64,000 bases of DNA, from the NCBI GenBank assembly GCA_947568835.1, contig OX387602.1, forward strand, positions 17,721,021 through 17,785,020. The letters run 5' to 3'. The translations under genes were made by a program, and so were the position numbers. The notes under the pieces were generated by a model, which did not search any database, was not told where the DNA came from, and saw nothing but the letters and a program-made list of their open reading frames with translations. Positions 50,791-62,962 of the stretch are shown in pieces (positions within the stretch are counted from its first letter, which is position 1; each line of letters starts with the position of its first letter). This DNA comes from Protonemura montana (Eukaryota > Arthropoda > Insecta > Plecoptera > Nemouridae).

Positions 50791-53700
50791 GTTGGCCAAT
50801 ATATATCTTGTTTCGAAAACCTTGTCTAGGTAATTATCTCACCTGTACTTGTTTTGAATTGATCACCTTTGCTTATGACCCATGGAGATGGGTAATATGT
50901 TCAAGTCTCGATACCCATTACAATGTGTGTTTCATATGTATTCGTCCTTCTCGAGCGTCGTTTCTTCGTTAAGGACATCTGAAGATGGAAGTTTTACATT
51001 CTCTTACCCAACGCAAGACAGGAATGTAAGGTGTTTTATGAAAATTGCTCCGGAATCAGTTGAATTAGCAAGAGAAGTGCTCGTAAGGTAACCTGTTAAC
51101 GACGCTGGTCAATGATGTCTTGAACTCTGGAGGCCAAAAAGTCACAAGATTTCCCAAAAAGAACAGGGTTATTAAAAAGTCGGAGAAATCTCCACCTGGA
51201 TTGAAATAATGTTAGCCATTGCGTGGATTTATTACCATGCTATTTGATAATGACTGGCAGAATGGCGGCTTGTCACTTTTTACACGATTCGTACTTACGC
51301 CTTACAGTAACATAAAACGAGAAGAATTGTGAATTGTTGTAGGCTTACCGGCAGCTTGAAGCATTGAGCTATGTTGACAGCAAATTGTGATCACAAAGAA
51401 AATGTGCTTCTACAAAAGCAGCGACTAATTGCGTAGAAGATACGTTCACTATAGTCACAAATGTGCTGTTTGTAGAAATATGCTTCGTCGTGAAAAATTA
51501 CTTTCAGATCAAGAAATATTACTTCATAGCAACTATTTTTAAATTTCTTGCTACAAAAATGTCATTTGAGATTGAGAATAAAGAAAAAATCCTCTTTGTC
51601 TGGCACTAAAGGTAAAAATACAACATGTGTCTGCGGTATGTTGGTTCTAAAATCATCTGAAGGAACGTATGCGTTCTTTTCCAATTAACGTGGCATATTT
51701 GTGCAATAAATCGTATGCGACAGGTGTAAATGAAACCAATGGCCAATAGATTCGGCAGCTTTGAAGACTGCCAAACCGCTACGGGAAGCTCAAAAACGGC
51801 ATGCAAGAGTTGTCAGCTTTCGCATGGTCCCTGTCTTATTGCTCGGTGGATTGAGCCATGACCACGCTCTCCGACTAACAGTGTGTTCCAAAACTGGAAC
51901 CCAGAACCTCAAATGTAAGCCCCGGGCTTGACCAAAACCAACGGAAATCAACCTTTCACCTGCACCAAGTCGTCATTATGGATGTTGATGCTATCTCATG
52001 TATGAGGAGACATGTAAATACATCAACTAGATGGATTCATCGGATGAGAAATCACGCACATAGCTCAGGTGTCAAATAAAATGTGAGAACTCCAATATTG
52101 AATTATCCCAGTTAGCCATTTGATTTTGTAGCATAATTTTTTAAATGTTTGCCATGAAATCGTCTTCCGAATGTGAGTGACTTGACCTCACAATTCTTTA
52201 ACCTTCGTATAACAATAAATCATATCATATTTCTTTTACCTATTCAGTTTTCTTCGCTCAAATATCGTGGATTTACACCATATCTAGTTCATGGATCGCA
52301 AATCCATACTGCACATATTTTGATTAAAATCGCTTTAACACTCTCAGAAGTAATTATTAAACAGTGGTATTTCACAATTCACTGATTTTAACTCTAGAAT
52401 TACTAAGATATCGACTAAGCTCTAGCAATCAAGATCTGCAAAAATAGCAACGCTTACATCTCTTATTTTCCCTAGCTTTCAAATTTCAAATATAAAATCC
52501 GGAACCCACGCACAAAAACAAATTAAAAAACAAATTGAATACCAATCACCAGCAAACTTTCTACCAATTCCAACCAAAGGTGGCAATAGTTTTAAAGAAA
52601 CACCTGCGGTGTGATGATAAAAGCTCTGTCCCATCTCTGCATTGTTGCGGGAAATGATTGTATGTTTTAATATGGGACGTGCGCGTTTGGTACTCTGGGA
52701 GGTCACTGCTAGACAGACAGGTCACGGGTCAATCACAAGTAAGACAAACCGGTTGTTTTATACGCGAAGAAACTCGCACGAACCAATACTGCTTGGCAAC
52801 ACCTATAGAGCTGGAGCTGTGTAACTTGCATAATAGGAGGACGTCAAGAAAACCCGACCAGTGGATTTGTCGTTGCAGTCAAGCACGATTCGCAACTTAA
52901 GGGAGCGGTCACTGTTTTTTCGTGATGATGGAAAATGGTGGGAAGATAAAAGGAAATGGAATAAATTAGAAAAGAATGAGGTATCATTGTATCATTGTAT
53001 GTAATTAGTTTAAGTTTGGTTTTTAGGACGTTCCAATTGACGCATTTTTTTTGTGGAAAATAAAGAAATTGAAAATGATTGGCGACTACGTTTTGGAAGC
53101 TTGGTATTTTTATGTACATAATCGCCTGCATAAGTATGAGCAAATTATCTCGTAAACTAATGAATTACAAAGAATGCCATCTATCGGAAGAGGTCCAAAC
53201 AAGTTTAGCTAGTGGGGAACGTAGCAAAACTTTGCAGACCTCCTACCCCAAGATTTTACGTAGCTATTCTAATCCAGAATGGAATATCTGTGTACGCTAC
53301 GACCATGCTTATATGTTATTGTAAAAATTCACTTAACTGTATGACGATTAATTTTTGTACTGATGATCCTTACGTCTAAATTAGGAAAGACACCCATCGC
53401 TTTTCTATTGCTCTGTACATAAATATCTATATCCTAACATAAACGACTATCATGTTTTCCTACAAGTATCTGTCATTACGGTACATCAGAACAAAACCGG
53501 ACAAAACTATAAAAATGACCGCGTGGAAAAGCAACGAACTGACACTATTAAAAACGTCAAGCATGGAAATGCGGTATTGTAAGCATAACTCTGGCTCGTC
53601 GCGACTTCATAATCTTACATGCGGCACAGCATAGAAAAGCAATCTTGAAGCTGAGACGCATCATTAAACATCTTCGATACACAGATCTGGTGAGATAAGA

Positions 53701-54902
53701 TGCCCCATCCTGTGTGCAAGACGCGGCAGACGTAGCACTTAGACTTGCAGGTTCATACAGTTAGATGCACCGAGCCAGGGAAGTATTTAAATCCCAATTA
53801 ATCGCGTTTGATCATTGTGTTAGTCACGCGGTGAGAAATGGAAACGTGTTTACCTGCGAATCCAATGGACGATTCTACTCGCGGACTCTATGGCTGTTAA
53901 AAGAAATAAAACAAAAAAGAAAAACAAAAAAAAAACGGGAGATTATGGGAAATTGTTGCAAGAAATTCGATTTTAACGGTTTTACAGAGAAAATTGCACT
54001 ATATTTGAAAATAAGGAGTGGCAATGAAAGGTGGTGACTCTAGGTGCACCGTTTGTCAGTGGCCTGTAAAACATGTAACACACGTAAAACACGAACACGA
54101 GTAATGTCCTACCTGAGAATATCTGAATCAAATCCATTTATGAGTGCGCGGTAAGAAATTGACAACTGTAGATAATATATTTTTATATATGCAGCTTCAA
54201 GCATTAAATACATTTTTACGATTTACTACTTTAAGTTATTATTAATCGATGCTATTTCATGAAAATTAGCCCGTTAAATAACTCACACCTAGCTTTCCCT
54301 CTTAAAGCTATCTTATATGATCTGCTGTCTAGCTGTCAATTTTTGCTGCTTGTCAACAAGTTGACAGTGAGCAGAATAATTACAATTTGTATTCAATTAA
54401 TAGAAATTTCTCAAAGGAGATTCGATGGCGATAACAGTATGTTCGAACATTCGAAGAAAATAAGGAAAAACATCAACAAGCATTTGAAACCAACCGCGAT
54501 GCAGTGAATTTCTCTTCATGAGCGCTTAGTCATGCAAAGAAGATAAACAGTTAGGCTCACCTGGCCAGGGAAATATCTGCAAGTGACAAGGGAAATAATC
54601 GCAATTAGCTGACTTATAATATTGATGTTTTAATTATAAAAGGTAATTCTTGGAAAACATATCATTTTCTTTCAAGAGAATAGGCAAACAAGCATTTGTC
54701 ACTAAATAAGCTTGTTTTACAGCATTCTGTGATTTATCAGAAATATGCCTCCATCTGACGTAAGATGCAGCAAGACTGCTAGACTGCAACAGTACTCGTC
54801 TGCTGTATTAGGATAAAAGTATTGAACGACTAATGATAGAAACGTGCGTAATACATTCTACTACTTCTTTAACACGTTTTATGGTTATTATGAGCACGTA
54901 AC

Positions 54903-54955
54903 GCTTTTCTTTGCACCGGATCAAAAATAACTTTTTATTTGGTGCAAAGAAAAGC
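54903..54955. other. perfect 15-bp inverted repeat hairpin
   Basis: GCTTTTCTTTGCACC (54903-54917) and its exact reverse complement (54941-54955) are separated by 23 nt (GGATC, then A/T-rich). The hairpin is stable in either strand. It is shorter than a typical miRNA precursor and could be a MITE remnant or a protein-binding palindrome. Confidence 0.7.
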
Positions 54956-55049
54956 CTCCCAATCGGTCGACTAACTTGTCAAACAGTAACAGTCGCTTTT
55001 AAGCCACGTGTGTGATATTTGTAAGAAACCCATGGAAAATCTTTGTGAA

Positions 55050-55248
55050 CCATTAAGTTTACCGGTATAGTCAGAGAACCAGCGTTGATGCTAAACTTTC
55101 TGCTGAGCAAACTATGCTGGTAATGCATAGGAAAGAAAGTTGCCATCAGATGGCGCTTGCGGACGTCTTTTTTAAGAAACCTCTGCAATCAAATAATTAC
55201 GAATCCATATATCGATGTATGTACCTATATCAATTGTTGCGGTTACAA
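55050..55248 (+). repeat. interspersed repeat family R2, copy 2
   Basis: Partner of 30401-30590. Its core CCATCAGATGGCGCT (55143-55157) also matches the bilaterian CTCF core (consensus near CCASYAGRKGGCRS) with about one mismatch, while copy 1 has CCACCCAATGGCGCT. The match is seen in sequence; binding is an inference. Confidence 0.65.
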
Positions 55249-58200
55249 TAACTAAAGCTTAAATGAGAGTAAAACGGTCTCAAATGCAAGTGATCTGCGA
55301 AAAATTTTAAAATGCAATTTCTTAACAGTCGAAACGACGGTTCCTCTATTTTTTTTTGGTAAAATAGTCATATGGCGGTTATTTTTTGGAGAAACAGTTA
55401 AACATTGCTATAGTAGTACGCGGGTACATTCAATCAGGTAATTCATATAAATTCGTTTCCATATAACACGCTGTAACTTCGTATAACTACCGAAGACACC
55501 TAGATTTACAGAAACTCACATAATTTCCACATAAAATAATCTGAAATCTAAATAGGATGTAACTGGAGATTTATTATGGTCATTCAGGCTTTTCTGCTTG
55601 CTAGTCCGCACAGCGTTGTGTGTATTTATGTGATTTTATGCAATAGATAAATGTTGCATGTACTTACTTTACTTAATCAAGCAGCAAACGAAGAAGGTTA
55701 AAACAAATAAAAAAATCCAAAGAATTAAGAACAGGAATTTCCTGAAATTTTATTATGATGTATTACTATTAGATTTTTATCATTGGTTCGATCACGCTTA
55801 TGATCTATTGGCAAAGATTAGTAAAGCAATCTCCGTCCTTCGATTGGGATGATTTTTGCTTTTCGCTGGGACCATGTTGAATAAGCTCTGTGTGTTTTAC
55901 GACCAATGTAAATTGGCAACTTTTCAATGCCATTTGACCGATCTAAACCAAGCGCACCATTGATCTCAAAGACGTCCGAGATCCTCAAGGGTCAAGAGGC
56001 ACAGGGACGCAACTATAAAAAAATTGCGATGTCATTTGTTACACCTGTTGGTAGTAAATGAAAAAAATATATCGTCATAGCGCCTGTTGCTCGGATTGAA
56101 TTAAGAACCGCGCAGTGAAGTGATTCAATAGAGAGAAGAAAATTCTCTGGAAAATCGTTTCTCAAGTCTTTTAGGAAACACGAAAGAAGTAGATTGTCTC
56201 GCGAGTCTTGGTTCATCAGGCAGGCCAAAAATAGGAAAAATGATTTCCAGCTTTCCAGATTGATCTGAGTTCAAAACGTGCAGATATTCTTTTGTAGACA
56301 GTCATACGATGATTTTTTTTGCCAATTTCACAAAGGTGATTGATGAGCGCCTTTATATTTAAACAAACAATGTATTGTTTGCACTAAGCAAATGTGTACA
56401 GAACATACCCCAAAAATATGTATTTACTTTGTTAGGAGCGCATTTCTGTTGCAAGTAAGTTGGTCATGTCAACTGCACACACCAACTAAATGCAATCCAA
56501 TTTCAGTACATATTTTAGCAAATTTCCTACAAATCACATTGCTTGGTACACTTGTTCATCTTGATTCAAACGGTTTTGGGCGCCCCTTAGTGTATCAAAC
56601 AGTGACAAAACTGTTCGTGTTATCCGCATTAGCAGATGAAGTGACAGTTTTTTGTTAGTAATCTACACACTGAGGTAGCCGCCAAAGAGCTTTCCTTTCC
56701 ACAAGATGATTCCGTTCCTCATGTCAAACTAAGCTGTTTAAAAGACAAATATATATCCTACCTACCGCGTACCTGCATGGCTTTCTCACGACCTGGGAGT
56801 AATTTGAGAGAAACTCCTCCACCAAACGACAAACTCACTTTGGGTAAACACTTGATGCTGTCGTATGTACCCGGGTGAAGCACATCCATCACTCTTTAGC
56901 TAGTTATCCAGACAATGCGGATGCTACAGCAACTTTTCTACCTTTTCCGATAATCCATCTTCATTTAAAATGATGAAAAACGTATTCGCATTTCGCACAA
57001 GGCCTATTTAACCAGCAAAACAATGACTAATAAAATACTACGATCAAAATTGATGGCTGTTAACAGTGTTCAGGGATGAGTAATCGTCAATAAATATGGA
57101 ATCTGAATTTTTCATTGTTGGCTTTATTTTACGCGCTACACCTCTTTGTTTATTTATTTTTTGCATTGTTTAGAGCAATGGTTCAAAAGTCACCGCGAGA
57201 AGTACATTGCATTGTGAAAGACACAACAATATTTTGTTGTTTATTTACTTTGACTCCCTTCCTCACCCTGCATGGTTCAAAAGTATGTACCTCACAGTAC
57301 CTCACACACGATGCCGCACGAAGGTCCATTAAATCATTCGTAATTCTTCGGCACACATACACATTATAATACGTTGAATAAGTACTTCGCCTTTATGATA
57401 ATAATACTGTAATTTCTAGCTATAAATTAGACTGCACTGCATGCATCGAGCGCTGGCTACATGGTAATGTCCGTAATGCGATACAATTGTTGAGATGCAA
57501 AGGCGTACGAGATACAATGCATGGTGAGGATAAGAATGGTGTTCTCCGTCTTCCTTACATACAACAACAACAAAACAGAATGCTAGTAAGATATGCATCC
57601 GGAAACTGTAACAGAAGAAGGAAATCGTTTGACTTCTAGAATTACTTACCCTCGTTGTCTTTTTGGCACGCATAGTCCAGAGGAATTTGAATCATGATAA
57701 GGAATTAAGATTTTTTATCAGCAAAAAGAGGCGGAGTAATTATTTTTCCTAGATAAAGGTCGGTAATACTAATAATTTGACTAACAGGGAATACATTTCA
57801 TGTGATTGAAGAACTCGTTGGAATTTCCATGCCAGGTTAATTAAAGAGTTCAATGCGAGAGGTTGCAAACCCCAAATGAAGCTATTGGTTTTTTGATACT
57901 TTGGTCAGGTTTTACTCAGGACCACTCAAATCAAGCCCCTAGCCCTCTGTTGTCACTGTATATGAGCCATGCGTACCTCGTAGTTACTTTGTGCGGTATA
58001 ACAACCTTTGGTTTGACTTCGAAGAAATCGTTTTCGCCAATGAAATTATTTTCGTACCAACTTAAATAGCATTAAAAGGTCACATTAAAAAAACAAAAAT
58101 CTCAATAAGCGTCGGTATTCGATATCATTAATAAATGATTGACACAATTGAAGCTTAAGTCATATAACGTCTCACTCACAGTATTAGAAATGAAATTCAG

Positions 58201-58539
58201 GAGTCGGTTTATCGGGTCCAGCCCAACTAATGCCAGCTCCTGAGGGTACTATTGATATGTCACTAGAGCTTACGTCCTGATTGGCTATTGTTCACAATCT
58301 TAGCCAAGCAAGACCAGACACGACATGAAAATAATGCTTATTGATTGATGCAAAGCTATTCAAAGCCTAAAGGGCTTCTGACAACATCAATCCAAAACCA
58401 GAAGTAGATACGAAGAGCATTATTCTATTATTCCTATAGAATTTTTCGTTGGACATAGCAATATTTCGATCAGTTTAGCATTCATTATTTAAATTGTAGA
58501 CCGCAAATCGCTCAATGGTATTGGTTTACCATCACAGGG

Positions 58540-59075
58540 TCGTGTCCGAAAGTGTAAAACTCATCACGAAGTCGATCGCGCGTGGCTTCTGTTCAGCTAC
58601 CGATGGTCTGCTCAGGAGAAAACAAAATAAGAGTAAAAACAGATACACGACTAACAAACCCTCGGCGGTCTAGACTCTCAAAGCGTTATCGTATCAATCG
58701 GGATGATTCGATGTTCTCGCAATTAGCCCACGCGGGTGGGCGCCGCAATTGAATGTCCAAGGTAAGCCGAAGACGCTAGCGTAATTAACATGTAAGATGT
58801 CGTCGGACGTCGGTACAGGGTACGGTACTGAGCGCGTTTTGTACCGGCTTTCTTCTACTTGTCATTGCAAATCAAGCGTCCATGTCGTGACCGTCCTATC
58901 AGCTGTTCTGTCATCCCCGTGGGCCACATGCTGGGGGAGGGTATGCCTCATGAACAAGGCTCTTTATATTCAAATGACATGGACGCTATGGGACGGACGG
59001 CCAGCTCTATACTTATTTAAATACTGTTGCCGTTATACATTGATTGCCTATCGACGGGGTTCCACTCGAGTAGTT
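58540..59075. promoter_or_regulatory. CpG-rich candidate regulatory block
   Basis: GTCGATCGCGCGTGG, CCCACGCGGGTGGGCGCCGC and GTCGTCGGACGTCGGTAC occur within 300 bp. A 98-codon ORF (58797-59093) crosses the block but resembles no known protein. Confidence 0.3.
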
Positions 59076-59079
59076 GATA

Positions 59080-62000
59080 ATATTTCACTTTAGCACATTG
59101 AACGCCTGCATTTCGAACGGAAAACATCAGTCAGTATTGAAAATCTATCAATGCCCTTTAGCTCTTGATAAATAATTTTGATAGTAATATTTATTGTATG
59201 CGTTAGTTATTTAATAGTGAAAGATTTTTGATTTTTTTATTATAAGTCTCAATAGGTGGTCCAGTGAGGTTGATGCACGTGTAAGAGAATCAAATTGCTT
59301 GCACACGAACGTAATGATTGTACCCATACACACTTCCTGGGTTGGAGAGATTGTTCACTTTTCTTTGCTTCGCTTTGGCCGAAATCGCTCCAACGTAGAA
59401 TCGTAAGATCGAATCCACTGAAGACGTCAGGTGATTATGATTAAGCTTCTACTACGTGAATAAAATCAGATGCAGACTGCTACGAACCGAATCGATCTTC
59501 ACGCCGAATAAAAGATAGTCAGCGGTACGCAGTTGGCGTTAAATCATTGACGACAATCTAACTAATTTCGCCGCGGATTCTTTAAGAACTAGGATCATTA
59601 TAAAAGGAAAAATGAAAATAAGATCTTACGGGATCGTGAATTACCTGTAAATTTGTACGGGGTTTTGTCTGTAATGCCAGTCTGCAATAGTGTGCCTAAG
59701 GTAGATGATCGATGCCGTCGCTAATTGCCCGCAAGTCGTGTCAGATAGGGAAGTGTATGGTATACGGTGTTCATTACCATCAGCTTGAAGGCTCTTCGAC
59801 CTCGTGGTCTTGACAGCCACTGACATGGATGCTGGCTCGAATGACAGCCGCTGTCATGAAGGTTGGCCATGCCAAAATCGCATAGGGAACACAACAATTA
59901 CCTCTTATGGAGTAGGTTCACTAGACTGTTTTTATGATCTTCGAATGAAACTCTTACAGCTGAAATTACACACCATCTTATTCAAGAGCACTCCTCCGTA
60001 TATCTCTCGTGATTGCTCAGCTAAACTGTTTCAAGACTCAAATGGTTTTCAGTTCTCAAATTTAGAAATAATTAGCGATTATTAAATCATCGTACAGCAT
60101 ATTACGGGCCAATTTCGGTCGATCAAACTGGTACAAGAGCAGGTTTTGGCAGAGGTCCGAAAACTAGCGAGACGATAATTGGGACGCGCCAATATATGGA
60201 CATCACTAATTTCATACATTATCATCGAATCACTCATCATTTCATATATCGGTGGAAACAGCGAAATTGTTACGTCATCAACAGTGAAAGGATACCAAAT
60301 ATACAATTATCTCAATGTTAATAATATGGTAATTCCTATTGATCACTCAGTGCATAAAGTACGGGTAATTATAATATTATTATGTGCTACTGGATATAAT
60401 ATTAATGGGTTGTACCAAATCAGCGTGAGGTGAATATGAAATTATTAAGTATAGTCTTTCTATTGAATATCTTCGATGAAACGAGTTTGAAATATAATTC
60501 TATGATATTAGAGACGAGTCCTTAGCCTTAATTCCAGATCTCATGGCCTCTGGTGCTGTATGAGGAGCCTGTTACTTGAAGTTGAGGACGCGCTGTCTTC
60601 ATTCGGTAGCAGGCGCCTAAAAGAAATATTCCTGAGGGAAGAATTCATAAAAGGGATAAAAGGTGTCCATCGGTTGTGATTTCTTTACAAGCGTCAGTCA
60701 GTTTTCTATGGTTTTCTTTGTTGAAGCTTTTTAACAACAGTATGACTTTTTTCTTATGGTGTAAAGGTGAGAAAACCCCGAGCAATGTCCTCTAAGCAGA
60801 TTAGGATATAAACACTTCAAGAAAAGACACAAGCTTATGGCATTTCACAACAGTCAGAACACTAATAAAGCAATTATTCTCTTTGGGGCTGAACCTGTAT
60901 CGTGCTTCCTGACCTCTGACCCCCTACATCACTTGCGCCAAGATCTTCTTCCTTGGCAACAAATCTAATCCTCATGCTAAAAGTTTTTATCGTTTCTCTA
61001 CCTATTGTTAAATCATAAAATTGCGGAAGCAGTGATCAATCAGATCTCGGCGCAATAATTCATTCTTGCGTAGGTCGTAAATTTCAAGGCACCCTTTGAC
61101 CCCAAGGATTTTGAATTTGAGACTAAACCATACCGAAAGCAAATTGGGAAGACATTAGCTAATTTAATTTCCACAAAAAAAAACCATTTCCTTACAGTTT
61201 TTTAGGCGACAGATGTTTTAATTCCAACTAATATTAATACAGATTCAAAATATAAACGTTTGCGTTTCATTGGGCGCTCCAATGTGACTCACCGCCTATT
61301 TATCGAGCTAACATGGATTATTAAATTACTTAAATTTAATGAATTTGATGACCTTTGATGATTTTTTTTTACTACTATTTTGATAGTCGCCTTTTATGGA
61401 ACCTGAGAGCATATACCTATATAAAAGAAAAAAGAAAAAAAACATCTACAATGTGTGACAACGTCAACCTACTCATCGCAACAAGAAAATTTCCCCAAAG
61501 CAGCCTCCCATTTCCGCACGGATTCACATCGAGAATAGCGACAATAAACCATCAGAACGTTCACATCTAAATAAAATCTCTGTGCCAGTGCATGTCGGCA
61601 TGATAAAAAGCAGCAATCGGTCACGCGTACCTATCAGTTTTGCGACACGAGTGTCACGCAACGGTCAGACGAAGACGTGAGCTAGGGGACCTCGTCAGTC
61701 CGCCAGACCGATGCCTGTACCGGTATCATCCTGCCTCCGCCCCCATTATCGCCTGTGGGTCACGCGTCGGCAGAGACGCCCAGGGGATCACGATCTTCCT
61801 GAGATTAGGTGAAGGACACTCGTTGCAGAAATGGGAATATAGATGATAACAAGCGATTTAATTGTTTTGCTATTGATTCAGATTTACGATTTCAGTCTAG
61901 GTTATGAAACATGACGGAAGGATTAGCATTGAAAGTGAGGGTTTTTTTGTTGTTATATGGCCGAAAAAAGCTGGTAATTGTCTGTTGATTTTAATTGAAT

Positions 62001-62830
62001 CGTGATGTTGATAGCTTTATTGCTCTCTTGTGTAAATAAGCTCACCTTCGAATCGGTTTATACCTGGTTGAAATTAGATCAATTAAAGATATCTTAAGAC
62101 ATGGGCCAGCATGCATATTGAACTATTTTGTTATCTCTAGGCAATTAGCTTGCGTTGCTTATAAAATATATTGAATCGATTTTCATTTGATTAAAGGGCG
62201 TGTGTGTATCTTGTGTTCAAATGTGTTATTTAACAAGCAACAACTAATTAATAATTATAGCCCAATTAAATTAGAACTTTTTAAATTGAATCTATGCGTG
62301 CGTCAAAATTTGTTCTTGTGCATGTACAGAACGTAGTAGGTACACTGTAAGCCCCAGTTTTAGTTTACCTCTGCATCATGTGATATTCCAATACATCATA
62401 TTCTTTTAAGCAAAGCTGATACTCTTGGCTCTTTACACTACATGCATTGGTCAGAACATTTACTATAACAGCATACAAAATGTTGGAAATAGACACTTGA
62501 ATGATAATTAAAAATCCATAGTAAAATAATCTAAAGAATCTGAGGAAAGATTGAAGGATACTAGATGATATCGATAATATATGCTCGACTCACTTAAATC
62601 GATTACCATATTCATAAACTACTATAAATAATTATCCCTTTAGGTGCCATTATTTTTACTACTAATACTATTATTTCCAAACGCCTTTCTGTTCGAACAT
62701 CTAAATTAATTCTGTCATATCTTATTGTGACGTCATTATGATTTACCGTGACCAGGAGTTTCATATCTTAGGCTTGGGCTCAGAGGATACGCTTAAATGA
62801 GCAGAGATGCCCTATAAACCACTGACAACA
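59080..62830. other. gene-poor region beyond the right-edge gene's 3' end
   Basis: Apart from the CpG block near 61.7 kb, no gene or repeat family is recognised. Confidence 0.5.
61630..61815. promoter_or_regulatory. CpG-rich candidate regulatory block
   Basis: Dense CpG (GTGTCACGCAACGG, GTCACGCGTCGGCAGAGACG) about 1.2 kb downstream of the right-edge gene. No recognisable ORF. Confidence 0.25.
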
Positions 62831-62833
62831 TAT

Positions 62834-62839
62834 TTTATT
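62834..62839 (-). other. polyadenylation signal of the right-edge gene
   Basis: AATAAA on the minus strand about 125 nt after the stop of the right-edge exon, supporting that exon as terminal with a short 3' UTR (about 62962-62815). Confidence 0.55.
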
Positions 62840-62962
62840 TATAACATGGTTGGCTCACTGGTCAATTCCATTAGAATTTTATGTTAAACATTTCGTAAAG
62901 TTGCAATAAATCAGCCGAATGTTCGACAGTGCAATATGCTCAACTAATGGAAAAACAATGTT

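Larger units (their letters stand above)
50795..58535. other. gene desert, segment 5
   Basis: Holds the 15-bp hairpin at 54.9 kb and repeat R2 copy 2. No coding sequence recognised. Confidence 0.5.

Noticed and set aside
59395-59420. GATCGAATCC, B-box-like
   Set aside because: No A-box at the right distance and no paired stems.
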